Source: Podaxis mareebaensis (lineage: Eukaryota > Basidiomycota > Agaricomycetes > Agaricales > Agaricaceae). Taken from it: 32,861 nt of DNA. The DNA lies in contig JAEUWP010000566.1 of NCBI GenBank assembly GCA_018524725.1, forward strand, positions 1 to 32,861, in the 5' to 3' direction. Made by a program: the position numbers and the translations under genes. Below the pieces are notes generated by a model that saw only the letters and a list, made by a program, of their open reading frames with translations, did no database searches and was not told the origin of the DNA. This document shows, piece after piece, positions 21,746-31,559 of the stretch (positions are counted from its first letter, which is position 1; each line of letters starts with the position of its first letter).

Positions 21746-21782
21746 TGCCACTACTATCAATCAAAACTGAATGTGTATCCAT
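21400..21782 (-). pseudogene. Degenerate acidic protein with a possible GATA-type zinc-finger remnant
   Basis: On the minus strand MDTHSVLIDSSGKDEEEE opens from 21782. After an acidic repeat and a TGA stop the same frame continues (TGTGITTRSSQALGNDSS). Slightly further on, around 21500-21430, GGVKVKCSNCSATLTAL then DEENGPICPG recalls the CSNC-x-AT-x-TPLW ... ICNACGLY pattern of GATA fingers. The LW-R-R portion is missing and the second CxxC is lost. This is a weak call from motif resemblance: the acidic coding region is fairly clear, the GATA assignment is tentative. Confidence 0.35.
21715..21740. repeat. (TCC)n microsatellite
   Basis: Eight and two-thirds perfect TCC units. On the minus strand it encodes a poly-Glu run inside the acidic coding remnant, so it probably began as a coding repeat. 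Confidence 0.9.
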
Positions 21783-22836
21783 CAAACACATCAGCCATAT
21801 ATTTCAGCTGCTGTTGTTGTTGCTATGTGCTGAAGAGGTAGGTGAGATAGACAATCTGCAGGATTGTGATGGCATCATAGTGGTATCCTCTCTCTACTAT
21901 TGGTTGGAAAATAGAGAGAAAGGAAAAGAGAGAAAAAGGATGCATCAAATACCCAATCAGCATCAGATTCATAGAAGAAGAAAAAATGGTCCAAGCAATA
22001 TATAGCATACAGCAGGGGAAATGAGCAGAATCAAGAGGGAAAGATACAAGCAACAGAAAGAGAACATATCACATATACAGCTATTTAGCTGTAGGAGAGA
22101 GTGGTCTAAAGATTTTGCCTTCCATAACCAAGGCAGGGATAAATGCATATAGCCAGACAGCAGGAAGTGCTCACCACTCACAATGATACCAGAGGGATAT
22201 TCAAAGGCTCTGGGGTTTTCAGGCATGGCAGGTGGTTTTCCAACTCAGTTGGACTTTGTATAACTGACAGGGGAGATCCAAATGTCTTGTACAGCTTCAC
22301 TGTTGTCTGAGTAAGGCCAGAAGTCTATTGCAGTGGGGGCCTGAGTTACCAAGTATGTGGCCATCAGTTCACCAATGAATGTACTCATTTGAATTGTCCA
22401 ATTGTCAGATGATGACTCAGTCAATGAGGGGGAGTAGCTCAGGCCAGGATTATCTAGACTTGGACTCTGACTAAGTGCATCAGTAGATGTAGTGAATGGG
22501 ACCAGTGCACCTGCAAGCAAAGGCAATTGCTCCTATTTGGAGATCAGCAACATAATGGGCAAATATTGTGCTGAATTACCTATGAGACCCAGTGTTGAGA
22601 AATGCCCACCTGACTAGTAGAGATGTCAATGCAAACATTTCTACAGGCATTGTAGGACATCAATACAGTAAGTATTGGCCATTTTGAGCCATTGGTGGTG
22701 CTTGAGAATCTTTGATGAACCAAGAGAGGTAAATGGGTTGATGGTAGGTTGAGAATGTTGCCATTACTCTGTGATCAAGCTACTGGTCAGCCAGTCAGTA
22801 TGTTCACTGGTGTCATTGCACTTGCTTGAGATAGTT

Positions 22837-23494
22837 TGTTATGAACTTAGTAAATGATCACTATACATTTACTAATTATGATTTTGATTCTTATTTATCT
22901 TTGTTTTATCTAAAAGCTTTAGTCTTCAGTTTGTTTGTTTTACTTCTATATTTTTCAAACAATAGTTATGCTTATGTAAATATCAAAAGTCATATGACAT
23001 TTACAGATTGATAAGCTTTTATACTATTATTAAAAAAGAAGACTTCTTTGATAAAGAACTTTTTGTAATGAACTATTATTGATAAACTTAGTCTTCTTTT
23101 GTTCTAAGTCAATCTCTGAGTCAAGCCTCAGTACCTGAGGAACTTCTTAAAAGTTGTAACATAGATATATTTAGATATACTGTCCATAGGTATATAAACT
23201 GTCAACACTAACAAGTAGAAAGTATCATTTCTACTTGGTTAGGTAGAGAAGTCTTTATCAACTATAAGTGATATGATTTAAGTTGTGTTTATAATCTTTA
23301 TTGCTCTCTAAGTTGCTTTAAGAGTTCTATTGAGGAGTAGACATATTGTGTGACTAAGTGTTAGTTATCTTGACATATTGACTCTGTCAGTGCTTAAAGG
23401 TAATCTATTCATTAGTACATGAGAAGTCTCTTTTGATATAATCTATAGATATGTATCAGGCCTCTTTATGGACTGAAGTGGCCTCACTATAACA
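22837..23494 (+). mobile_element. Solo LTR (LTR1) with perfect 5-bp target duplication
   Basis: 658 bp, from TGTTATGAACTTAGTAAATG to GTGGCCTCACTATAACA, with the short TGTTAT/ATAACA inverted ends expected of LTRs. TAGTT flanks both sides (22832-22836 and 23495-23499), proving integration followed by LTR-LTR recombination. The same LTR family lies inverted at 30850-31498. The reading frame of the cyclin remnant continues across the site once the LTR is ignored. Most CpGs still present in LTR2 are TpG or CpA here. Confidence 0.93.
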
Positions 23495-23654
23495 TAGTTA
23501 TGCAATAGGAGCCTTGCCAACCCACAAATGCCATTCCAGAGCTCTACTAAAAGCAGTTCATAATGACCAATCTCCCATGCTGGAAGACCAGATAGTTTAG
23601 CCTACATGCAGTTAGAGCAGCATTTATCTTGCATGAATTTTGAAGCCAGAATCA

Positions 23655-23696
23655 GTGAGGCAAGGAAAGTGAGACAAGGAAAGTGAGGCAAGGAAT
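23655..23696. repeat. Three tandem copies of a 14-bp unit inside the cyclin box
   Basis: GTGAGGCAAGGAAA, GTGAGACAAGGAAA, GTGAGGCAAGGAAT. One unit encodes the FLASL turn of the cyclin box on the minus strand; the two extra units add 28 nt and shift the frame. Confidence 0.85.
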
Positions 23697-24250
23697 ATCC
23701 AACAAGGACAGAGAAGAGGGGAAGGGAGTGCACCTGCTGAGGTGGTTAATGTCATCATTGGTGCCTCTTGGTATGATCTTGGAGGTTCAACACACTGAGG
23801 TGCTGCAGTAGCAATATCTGTAACATGAACTGTTAATACAAGCTCATCTTGAGGAATGATCTGCTGGGGAATTGCCATCTCAAACTTCATGGCATCTGCT
23901 TTGAGCCTGAGCTTGAGTTGTATTGCTGGACAATGTAGCTCAATATTCTCCATAGATGCCAAGGCCAGCTTGCTCCTTCTTCATGGGATTGGGGACTTGA
24001 GGATGAATTGCCTTGAGATAACAGAGGGTGGTCTGGAAGACACTGCTTGATGTGTATGAATAGTGGAGAACTTCATACATGACACCTTTGATCAGGGTGG
24101 GAGTTGCTCTCAAATTGTTTCCACAGCTAGGTGGAGGCACAATGAAGGGGCTGCTGTTGAGGCCATGCAATGATATAATACAGAAGTACCATGCATGTTC
24201 TGGACCTCTGGACATGTGCCAATGGTAACCCCAGTACAAGCAGATGTCTG

Positions 24251-26828
24251 GAAGACAGGAGGGAATGCTTTAAGGACACCAGATTTTGGAGAGTGTTTAA
24301 TGGTTTGATCTGCAAGTATAGAGTCATCAGTTTGTGGCCAACAGGAATCAGCCAATAGGGGACTGACCAACTAGACCTGCAGCAAATTGTTTCTTTGTGG
24401 AGCCTCTTGGTAGGGGAGTTTTCAGATTCTGAGAGGATTTGATTTCAGGAAGAGAGGTGTTGCTTGGAGATGAAAGAGTAGAGTGCTAATTTAGGAAGAG
24501 GGAGATTTTGTGGAAATGGTACTGGAGGATAAAGATTGAGAGGAGAGTGTGGTGTAGGACTGCCACACAGACCTGAGGTGGGTAATGGAAGGAGCCCAAC
24601 TCTGCATGTGAGAGAGAGTGAAGGTGTGCATGCTTTATGGAGTGGTGGTGTTCAGTTTGGTGTTTGAAACAAGGCCAGAAACAAGTTGGGTGTTCAACAA
24701 GCTAGGGTGTAGGATTTAGGGGGCAGCAGCTACAGCATCAACAATAAAAAAGGGGGAAGTTGCAGAGACAGAAAGAGACTGGAGAATTGGGAAGAATGCC
24801 TTAATAAAGGAGCTTATGGATATGCAGTTCAAATATAATTGAGTCCATGAATATGAAGGTGGCTCAAGTGGAGGGTCGGGAACTGGTGTTGTTTTCTCCA
24901 CTCAAGGGATCAGTGCCATTTTATTGGGGGCTGGTTTGTATGTGAGCAAGGGAGATGTATCTAGTTTCCAATATTTGGACCCACTCACAAGCAGATACAA
25001 CTTGTGAACTTCATCAAAGGTTGTGTAGAGTGGAACATCCTCTCCATAGCAGCACTATAAGACCTCCACAAACATGGGCTCATTGATAGCCTGAACATCC
25101 ATAATATTAATTTTGACACCCCAAACATCAAATTGGGGCACAGTACAACATTTTCCTTGCAGCTGTTCTGATGGCACCAGGTAGTAATGTAAAGAAAGTG
25201 CTATGATAATATACAGGATTGAGGAATAGTAGCAGGATGTGATATCTGGGGGTGCAGCAACAGTAGGAGGGAGCTACATGTTATACAGAACAGGCAGCTG
25301 CTAGTGAGGAGCAGGAGTGGGGGCAGGTTGTTGCTGCACATTTGGTGGATAAGTATTTCTGGGGAGATTCATTGGTTGAGTATTTTGCTGTTGATGAAGA
25401 TGGGATTGGCTGTGAGGTACCTAGACAGAAGGAAAAGGGGCCAGTAAATTACTCAACTGAGTGGACTGGAGGTGCCATAATCTTGAGGCCCAAGTCTTAT
25501 CTGTATGCTCAAGCTCATAGATAGCAACCTAGAAAAAGGTAAATCAGCTGCAGTGGTGAATGTAGTAGGAGGATATTGCACATTGTGACTACAAACACCT
25601 CATTCTGCCAAGCTGTCAACTCTGACTTGACACTATCAACTTCACTATGTCATTGCTGAAGCAGCTCTTGATGCATTGCAGATGCTTGGATGGGAGTACA
25701 AAGAGATGAAGCTTTAGTGTTGAGTACCATGTGAATGTCCTAAGCAACCAGTATTGTCTGGCAGCAGCCATCACTGTTATAATCATTTTCATTATCAGAA
25801 GTTGATATACAGCTGCATGCAGAGCCAGGGTAATGGGAATCTGAAAGGAGGTTGTGAGGTTGACAGCATGGATTGAGGTTGCCTGATATCCTTTTGTCCA
25901 GAATGATTGGCTGAGGAAGCTGAGGTGGAACTGCTTCTGTGACTGATTGGTTAGAGGGGAAGTGATGAGGAGCAGTGTTGAGAGCTGTCTCAAGCCACTC
26001 TTAGTGAATCAACACTTGATCTATGCCATTGGAATAGATGGAGGATGTGACAAAGGCTAATGTGGCAGTAGTGCCTTTGAAGTGACACAAGTAATGTGAG
26101 CTTTAGCTCCATAGGGACAGAGTCAGCAGTGAGAATAATGAAATGGGTGGTGGGTTAGGTCCACAAATTTGATGACTTGCTCCATGTATCCTCCAGTAGT
26201 GAAGTTCTGATTGAAGAATATATCAGTGGGAAGGGGGGGAGGGAGATTGTCCAACAAAACCACTCACATCCAAGAGTGTTCATGAGCAGAAGACTTGCAA
26301 TAACACTCCTTAGAGAAAATGATGCCACACACACACTACAGGCATGCACAGAAAGTGCACAGAGGATCTCTTCAATATGTGACAGGACAGTAGTTGGATG
26401 GCTGATCAGGCCTCAGGCTGGATAAGGCAAACTTGAACTTGAATCAATAAGTTCAGATCATGTATTGCTACACTCACTGCCATAGGAAAGGACATCATAA
26501 CACAATCATTTGCATACTACACAATGGCAGAAGTTGAACAATAGGTAGTGGCCTGAGGGATTGAATAGACACATTAGAAATTAGACAGACAATGTATTGC
26601 CATGCAAGGGAACCAGTAGCCAGTTCAAAAGATGTCATGTATTTTACAGATCAGACATATACAAACAAATAGAAGTCCTGACTAAGTCCACTGACATATT
26701 GAATCAAGTTCTGAATAAGGTAGAAAGATGTAATAAAGCTATCTATAAAGACAGTTAAGCAATTGATAAGCAGTAAAAGTTCAAGGAAAAGAATGCTAAG
26801 TTGCAAATAAGTATATATAGATTATAAA
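24251..26828 (-). other. Unidentified degenerate coding region (minus strand)
   Basis: Several minus-strand stretches look once-coding. One reads DVWGVKINIMDVQAINEPMF then CCYGEDVPLYTTFDEVHKLY and LLVSGSKYWKLDTSPLLTYK (about 25125-24920), with TAG and TGA breaks. A Pro/Gln-rich part reads PNVQQQPAPTPAPH (about 25340). Further right are SCISTSDNENDYNSDGCCQT and QHSEVDSVKSELTAWQNEVF (25820-25590), the latter possibly a coiled coil. I do not recognise the family. It lies between the cyclin remnant and the Plavaka stop codon and could be the N-terminal part of the cyclin gene, a second transposon gene, or cargo. About 26430-26828 looks non-coding. Confidence 0.4.
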
Positions 26829-28648
26829 CTAGATAGCCATCTCAAAGGCATGATAGTCAATGAAACAGTTGATGTAGAATTTCTGGTAATGATCAAGTGT
26901 TTCAAAGTGGGAGAAGGAATTTGGGATAGTCTCCATATCATATAGAGGGATAAGATAGATAGCACAGAAGATAGTCCAAACTGGAACAACACTCATCTGT
27001 GGTTGAGAATGTTACTTGTCACATCAAACAATCCACCAATCCACATCCTTGTAGTTTCATCAATGTCATCCCCTACCAATTTAAAATGTTCCATGAGGGC
27101 ACAGGTATTAAATTGGCACTCCAGAGGAAAGGAAAAGAATTGAAGGACACATGCCACAGTAAGACCATCTGAAATTGTCATCATATTATGGTTGGCACAA
27201 AGAAAAGTGGTATCATAGTGGCTGTGGCATGTTCTTCCCCATGAAGCACAAGCATGGATATGCTCATGATGTATGCTATTTATGCCTGAATGGTCACTTG
27301 GGGCATGGAATGTTGATATAGTGGATGTGTGGAGTCTGAGACAAAGATCTGAAACCAGTTTTTTGCCATCTGCAGCACTGAAACTTGCAAAGTTTGTGAG
27401 GTAGGTAGCAACTAATTGCAGGAGCCTAGTGATACTGAAGTCATTTGCTAGCCTTCTTAGATTGACATTGTATTCTGCAAACTATTGAGAGGTGGTGTCA
27501 CAACAAGGAAAGGGAAGTACCAGTAAATCCTACCATGAGTTCAGTAGATACAGGGGCATGGTATGTTACAAGGTTTCTTCTTTGACTGAGCAATGCCCAA
27601 GTCAGAGCCTATCCTTGTAAGAGAGACAAGCAGAAGAGGAAGCATAGGGCATAGGATAAAGTCTACAAGAGTGAATATAATTAATGTGATACAAATACAA
27701 TAGAAGAGTTGAAACTTATACCTGGTCTTAATAATAGAGAATGTCTAAAAATAGAAGTAGTAAGTTTAGCATTCATTATAGGTTGTCATCACAAGGGAAG
27801 TAAACTCCATGATACCAGTACACTTCATCTACCTTCTCACATATTTCCCAATCAAGTGTCTGTCAGAGTTCTGTCATTTCTTGCCACAAGCTGATCATTA
27901 TATGTTTCATCAAATCCTAATCCTCAAATGACTGCTCCTCAGTCTTTTTAGTCTCCTTAGTGATCTTGGAATCTGCAATATTCATAACATGGTAACCATC
28001 AAATGTATCTTCATCATCATGTAGTGGTTTTGAAGTGACAGGTTCTGATTTACTAACTAGCAGAAATAGCTTAATAAAACATACTTAAGATGGATTCTGA
28101 AACTCACAACTGAGAGGAGAGATAGATGAGGGGCCATCAAACAACCCATGCTTCATGAACTCATTGCAAGCAGCAAGTAATTAGCTGTTTTGATTATTGA
28201 TCATGAGCATTTGTCCAAGGACTTCATACTGATTTGACCTTCTCCATGGCTTCTTGACAGCATTGATGTGCTTCAACTCTGTGATGGAGGAACAAAGGCC
28301 ATTTGGGGAGCCAAATGCACATATGGCATGAGTATAGTAAATGAGAGAGTGTTGTTGTAGTGGTATCCTATTAGGTCTTGACATTCCTTCCTTAACAAAA
28401 ACCTCCCTGTATCAGTGGAATCTCTTCAGTGTATCATCAAGTTGGCATAGGGAGAGTGTATCATGTGAGTCCTGCTAGACAATATAACAAAATTTGATAA
28501 ATGTGCATAGAGTGTGGAGTATATTAGTAGGAACATAACATTTGAGGGCAGGGAGATAAACCTACAAAAACAGGTAATTAGTCTGTGGTGTTCCACTAGT
28601 GAAATAGTAACTGCACCTTCATGAGCACTCTCAAGTCATTCTCTGTCC

Positions 28649-28663
28649 ATTGTTTAAAGTCAT
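28649..28663. repeat. Target-site duplication of the LINE, left copy
   Basis: ATTGTTTAAAGTCAT occurs here and again, identical over 15 bp, at 30420-30434 directly after the A tail. Both copies are pieces of the same Plavaka exon (encoding DFKQW on the minus strand). Confidence 0.95.
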
Positions 28664-30419
28664 ATGCTCACTGTAAACTACTTTCATTTGTAGATAATAG
28701 TCTCATTGTTGTCCAGTCTGACTCCTTCCATACCAACTGTAAACTACTTGCTTCAGTTTATTTAGATTGCAAAAGAATACTAACTGATATGGGTCTCACT
28801 CTTGAACATGACAAGACTGAGACTTTTCACTTTTCCAACTGCCCTTGGGCAGAACCAGACCCCAATGTTGTTGTCAACCATCCTGTTGATGGCCAACTTG
28901 TTTTCAAACCCAAGTGCTATCTCTGATACCTTGGATTCTATTTTGACTGGGCACTTTCTTTCAAAGAATACATCTGATACTCCTCCACCAAAGTGCTATC
29001 CACTGTCAAATATATACACCTACTTGGCAATTCCATCTGAGGCCTCTCTCCCCTCCACAAATGCCTCCTATATCAGTCATGTGTAGTCCCAATAGCCATA
29101 TATGGCTTCTATTTATAGTTCAATTGAAACAGCTAATACAAAGGCCTTATCAAACAGCTTCAAAAAATGCAACAATCTGCAGCCTTTTGGATTACTGGCA
29201 CATTTTGCACAACACCCATGGGCAGAGTTGAGGCTATTGCAGGCCTTATCCCCATCCAACTCCATCTCTTCAAACTCGTAAAATACTGCTCCCTTCATTT
29301 CCAAACCCTTCCTTCCTTTCACCCTCTCAAAATCCTCACACATAACATTGACCCCCTTGATGTGTGCTCTACAAAAAGTTGGTCCACAGCATTAGACTTT
29401 GTATCTGATGCCCAACTTGTTTTGGACTGATTTAACTGCCTCTACCCTAATGCCAAGCCTGGCCCGTGTCTTGTTGATCACTTTGATTCCCAAATTCACT
29501 TTTACTAATGCCCTACTCCTGCTGACAATAATACAAAAGCTCAATATATACATTCTCTTAATGTAGCTAGGGACTCTTCTTTCTCATCTCCAGTCTCTCT
29601 TGTAGTTTCTTCTGATGGCTCCATTCCCAATAATAACCACTACACCAACAAATGTCTTGCTCTCTGGAGACAGAAAATGAATGTTCCAAATATTGTGGCT
29701 ACAATTAGCTTCCTCTTACCAACCCTGTAGATCAACCCTTTGAACTCAAATATACCAAAGGTGGTACTTGGCTCTCATCAGGCTTTAGTGCTGACCCCAA
29801 CTTATGCATGTGCTTTACTCACTGCATGACTGACCACACACCTATCAGTGCCTTTAGACAGTGCTTCTTTCCAGGGTGCTATATCACCTCCTGCCCATGT
29901 GGTGAGGAACTTGAGACTCAGGATCACATTATCCACCATTGGCTCCTCTATCATTAGCCTTATAGTATTCAAATGAATAGCTTTTGGCTCATTGAGTTCC
30001 TTCATGAAAACCTGGCAGCCTTTTCCTTCACTAACCAGATACAAGGACCTATCATATTTGAGGATTACAACACTCAACAGCTTACTCGACAAGAGAGGCT
30101 GGCTCTATATGGCACTCTAGACATTCATTAAAAGGGTCATTTTCTTTTCTTCTCTCTATGTATGCTTGCCTCTAGCTAGCTCCATCTCTTCTCTTTCTCT
30201 TCACTTTTGTCTCTTTTCTCTCTCTCTGCTTGATTAGCTGTACAACATATTCTGTGTTGGTTGCCTCATTGCTAGCTCCCTCACTCCCCTCCCTCCTTCT
30301 CCTTCATCTTTTTTTCTCTCTGTTTTCTTCTCTATTTCATTAGGTTTTGGTTCTTGGGACTGCTATTATGCACCTATTTGTAGTAGCTAGCCTATTGCAA
30401 TAAATGTTGATTAAAAAAA
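28664..30419 (+). mobile_element. 5'-truncated non-LTR retrotransposon (LINE, Tad-like)
   Basis: 1756 bp between 15-bp target duplications, ending CTATTGCAATAAATG...TTAAAAAAAA. It begins just before the catalytic box of the reverse transcriptase: KLLSFVDNSLIVVQS (28678-28722), with FVDN where YVDD is usual, then MGLTLEHDKTETFHFS. The thumb and downstream part (TYLAIPSEASLPSTN; MQQSAAFWITGTFCTTPMGR at 29167) is followed by an RNase H-like DGSIPN segment (about 29612), DHTPISAFRQCFFPGC and SCPCGEELETQDHIIHH (about 29830-29940). Frames are broken by several stops and shifts. The clade assignment is by resemblance to mushroom LINEs. Truncation of the 5' end is the usual result of target-primed reverse transcription. 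Confidence 0.9.
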
Positions 30420-30849
30420 ATTGTTTAAAGTCATGGCCTGCTGGGAAATGTCATAGACCTGGGAATGAAGGGACAATCCTCATTCTGCATAAATGAATCA
30501 GCAATGCTGTTTATAAGTTCAAAACCAGCACTTACCTTCAGTTGATAACATCCATTATATGGTTTGCTTCTTGTAATGAGTTGTGTAACAGGAAGTATTG
30601 ATCCACCCACTTAATGAGGTGATCCTGGAAGGTGCCTTTGATGAGCTGATGAAGGATATCAGATGAGATTAACATGTGGATATCAGCACAGGGTAAAGCT
30701 TCCATGAAAGGCTGCCATGAAAAATAAAAAAAAAGTCATACAACTAAATTGGATACATAGTAGAGTCATAATACCATGACATCACCCACTAATCTATATG
30801 CATCCCAGATGTGGCCCAATTCAAAGTTGTGAACCAAGTAAGCAGTATG

Positions 30850-31498
30850 TGTTATAGTGAGGCCACTTCAGTCCATAAAGAGGCCTGATATGTATCTGAA
30901 GATTATATCAAAGGAGACTTCTCATGTACTAACGGATAGATTACCTTTAAGCACTGACAGAGTCAATGTGTCAAGATAACTACTTGTAGTCACACAATAT
31001 GTCTACTCCTCAATAGAAAGACTTAGAGCAACTTAGAGAGTGATAGAGATATATAAGACAACTTAAATCATATCACTTATTGTTGATAAAGACTTCTATT
31101 CGAGTCTCCACCTAACCAAGTAGAAATGATGGTTTCTCCTTGTTAGTGTCGACAGTTTATATACTAAAGACAATGTATCTAAATATATCTATATTAGAAC
31201 TTTCCAGAAGTTCTTCAGGTACCAAGGCTCGACTTGGAGATTGACTCAGAACAAAGGAAGCCTAATTCTACTAATAATAGTTTGATACAAAAAGTTCTTT
31301 ATCAAAGAAGTCTTCTTTTCTAAGAATAGTATGAAAGCTTATCAATCTGATAAAGTCGTACGACTTTTTGATATTACATAAGCTTAGTCATTAGGATTGA
31401 CAAACAAATCAAAGATTAAGACTTTCGAATAAAACAAAGGACAAATAGTCTGAACAAAATTAGTAAATGTATAACGAACATTTACTAAGTTCATAACA
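30850..31498 (-). mobile_element. LTR of the same family as LTR1 (LTR2), probable 3' LTR
   Basis: 649 bp; its reverse complement aligns end to end with 22837-23494 (TGTTATGAACTTAGTAAATG ... CTATAACA). Flanks differ (GTATG left, CAATC right), so it is not a simple solo LTR. On its right, read on the minus strand, AGGAAAGGGATTG precedes the LTR start and looks like a polypurine tract, so this is best read as the 3' LTR of a minus-strand element whose body lies to the right. Its left end cuts the Plavaka exon. It keeps CpGs that LTR1 has lost, hence younger. Confidence 0.85.
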
Positions 31499-31559
31499 CA
31501 ATCCCTTTCCTATAGAAAATGTCCACATTTTCAATTACTATTCTACTGTTGTTCTGTAG

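Larger units (their letters stand above)
22245..24250 (-). pseudogene. Decayed Pcl/Pho80-like cyclin gene
   Basis: Minus-strand segments, in order: GVMYEVLHYSYTSSSVFQTT then LCYLKAIHPQVPNPMKKEQA (about 24085-23950); a spacer with MKFEMAIPQQIIPQDELV; LPSPLLCPCWIFLAS, LASKFMQDKCCSNCM, a stop, and AKLSGLPAWEIGHYE (about 23740-23540); then after the solo LTR a Ser-rich tail (ALSQSPSLDNPGLSYSPSLT). These match the cyclin box of fungal Pcl/Pho80-type cyclins, where VHEVL..S.TS..VLQ, LCYLEAIR, TFLASLILASKF and AKLSGLP are hallmark strings. Such cyclins partner Pho85-like kinases. Damage: TGG-to-TAG-type stop before AKLSGLP, a 28-nt repeat expansion that shifts frame, and the LTR insertion at 22837. 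Extent upstream of 24130 is uncertain. Confidence 0.68.
20918..30849. other. CpG-depleted, transposon-rich block
   Basis: From 20918 CG dinucleotides almost vanish: a handful over 10 kb, several of them in the LINE, while TG and CA are abundant. Left of 20917 CG is common, and it returns at 30850. This is the pattern left by long-term cytosine methylation and deamination. All coding remnants inside (GATA-like, cyclin, unidentified, Plavaka) are on the minus strand and many of their stops sit at TGA where CGA (Arg) is expected. No terminal inverted repeat could be identified at 20918, so whether this edge is a transposon end or a deletion breakpoint is open. Confidence 0.75.
26829..30849 (-). 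pseudogene. Plavaka-type (CACTA-related) transposase, decayed
   Basis: Minus-strand exon pieces in order: LVHNFELGHIWDAYRLVGDV (30834-30775); PFMEALPCADIHMLISSDIL then HQLIKGTFQDHLIKWVDQYF (30711-30590); RIVPSFPGL-stop-HFPAGHDFKQWTEND (split by the LINE); VYLPALKCYVP; QQHSLIYYTHAICAFGSPNG then LCSSITELKHINAVKKPWRR (about 28360-28235); STFHAPSDHSGINSIHHEHI (about 27320-27260); CALMEHFKLVGDDIDETTRM; and YQKFYINCFIDYHAFEMAI ending at TAG 26829. These are hallmark blocks of Plavaka transposases of Agaricomycetes (DILHQLIKGTF, FG.PNGLCSSITE.KHI.AVK.PWRRS, FYVNKY.DHHAFE). Many stops replace Arg codons, as expected from CGA-to-TGA decay. The N-terminal part is missing: LTR2 abuts at 30850 and unrelated sequence follows. 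Confidence 0.88.

Noticed and set aside
22837..31498. The two 650-bp inverted repeats as ends of one 8.7-kb foldback transposon
   Set aside because: LTR1 has its own perfect 5-bp duplication on both sides, LTR2 has different flanks, and the two differ strongly in CpG decay, so they inserted independently at different times.
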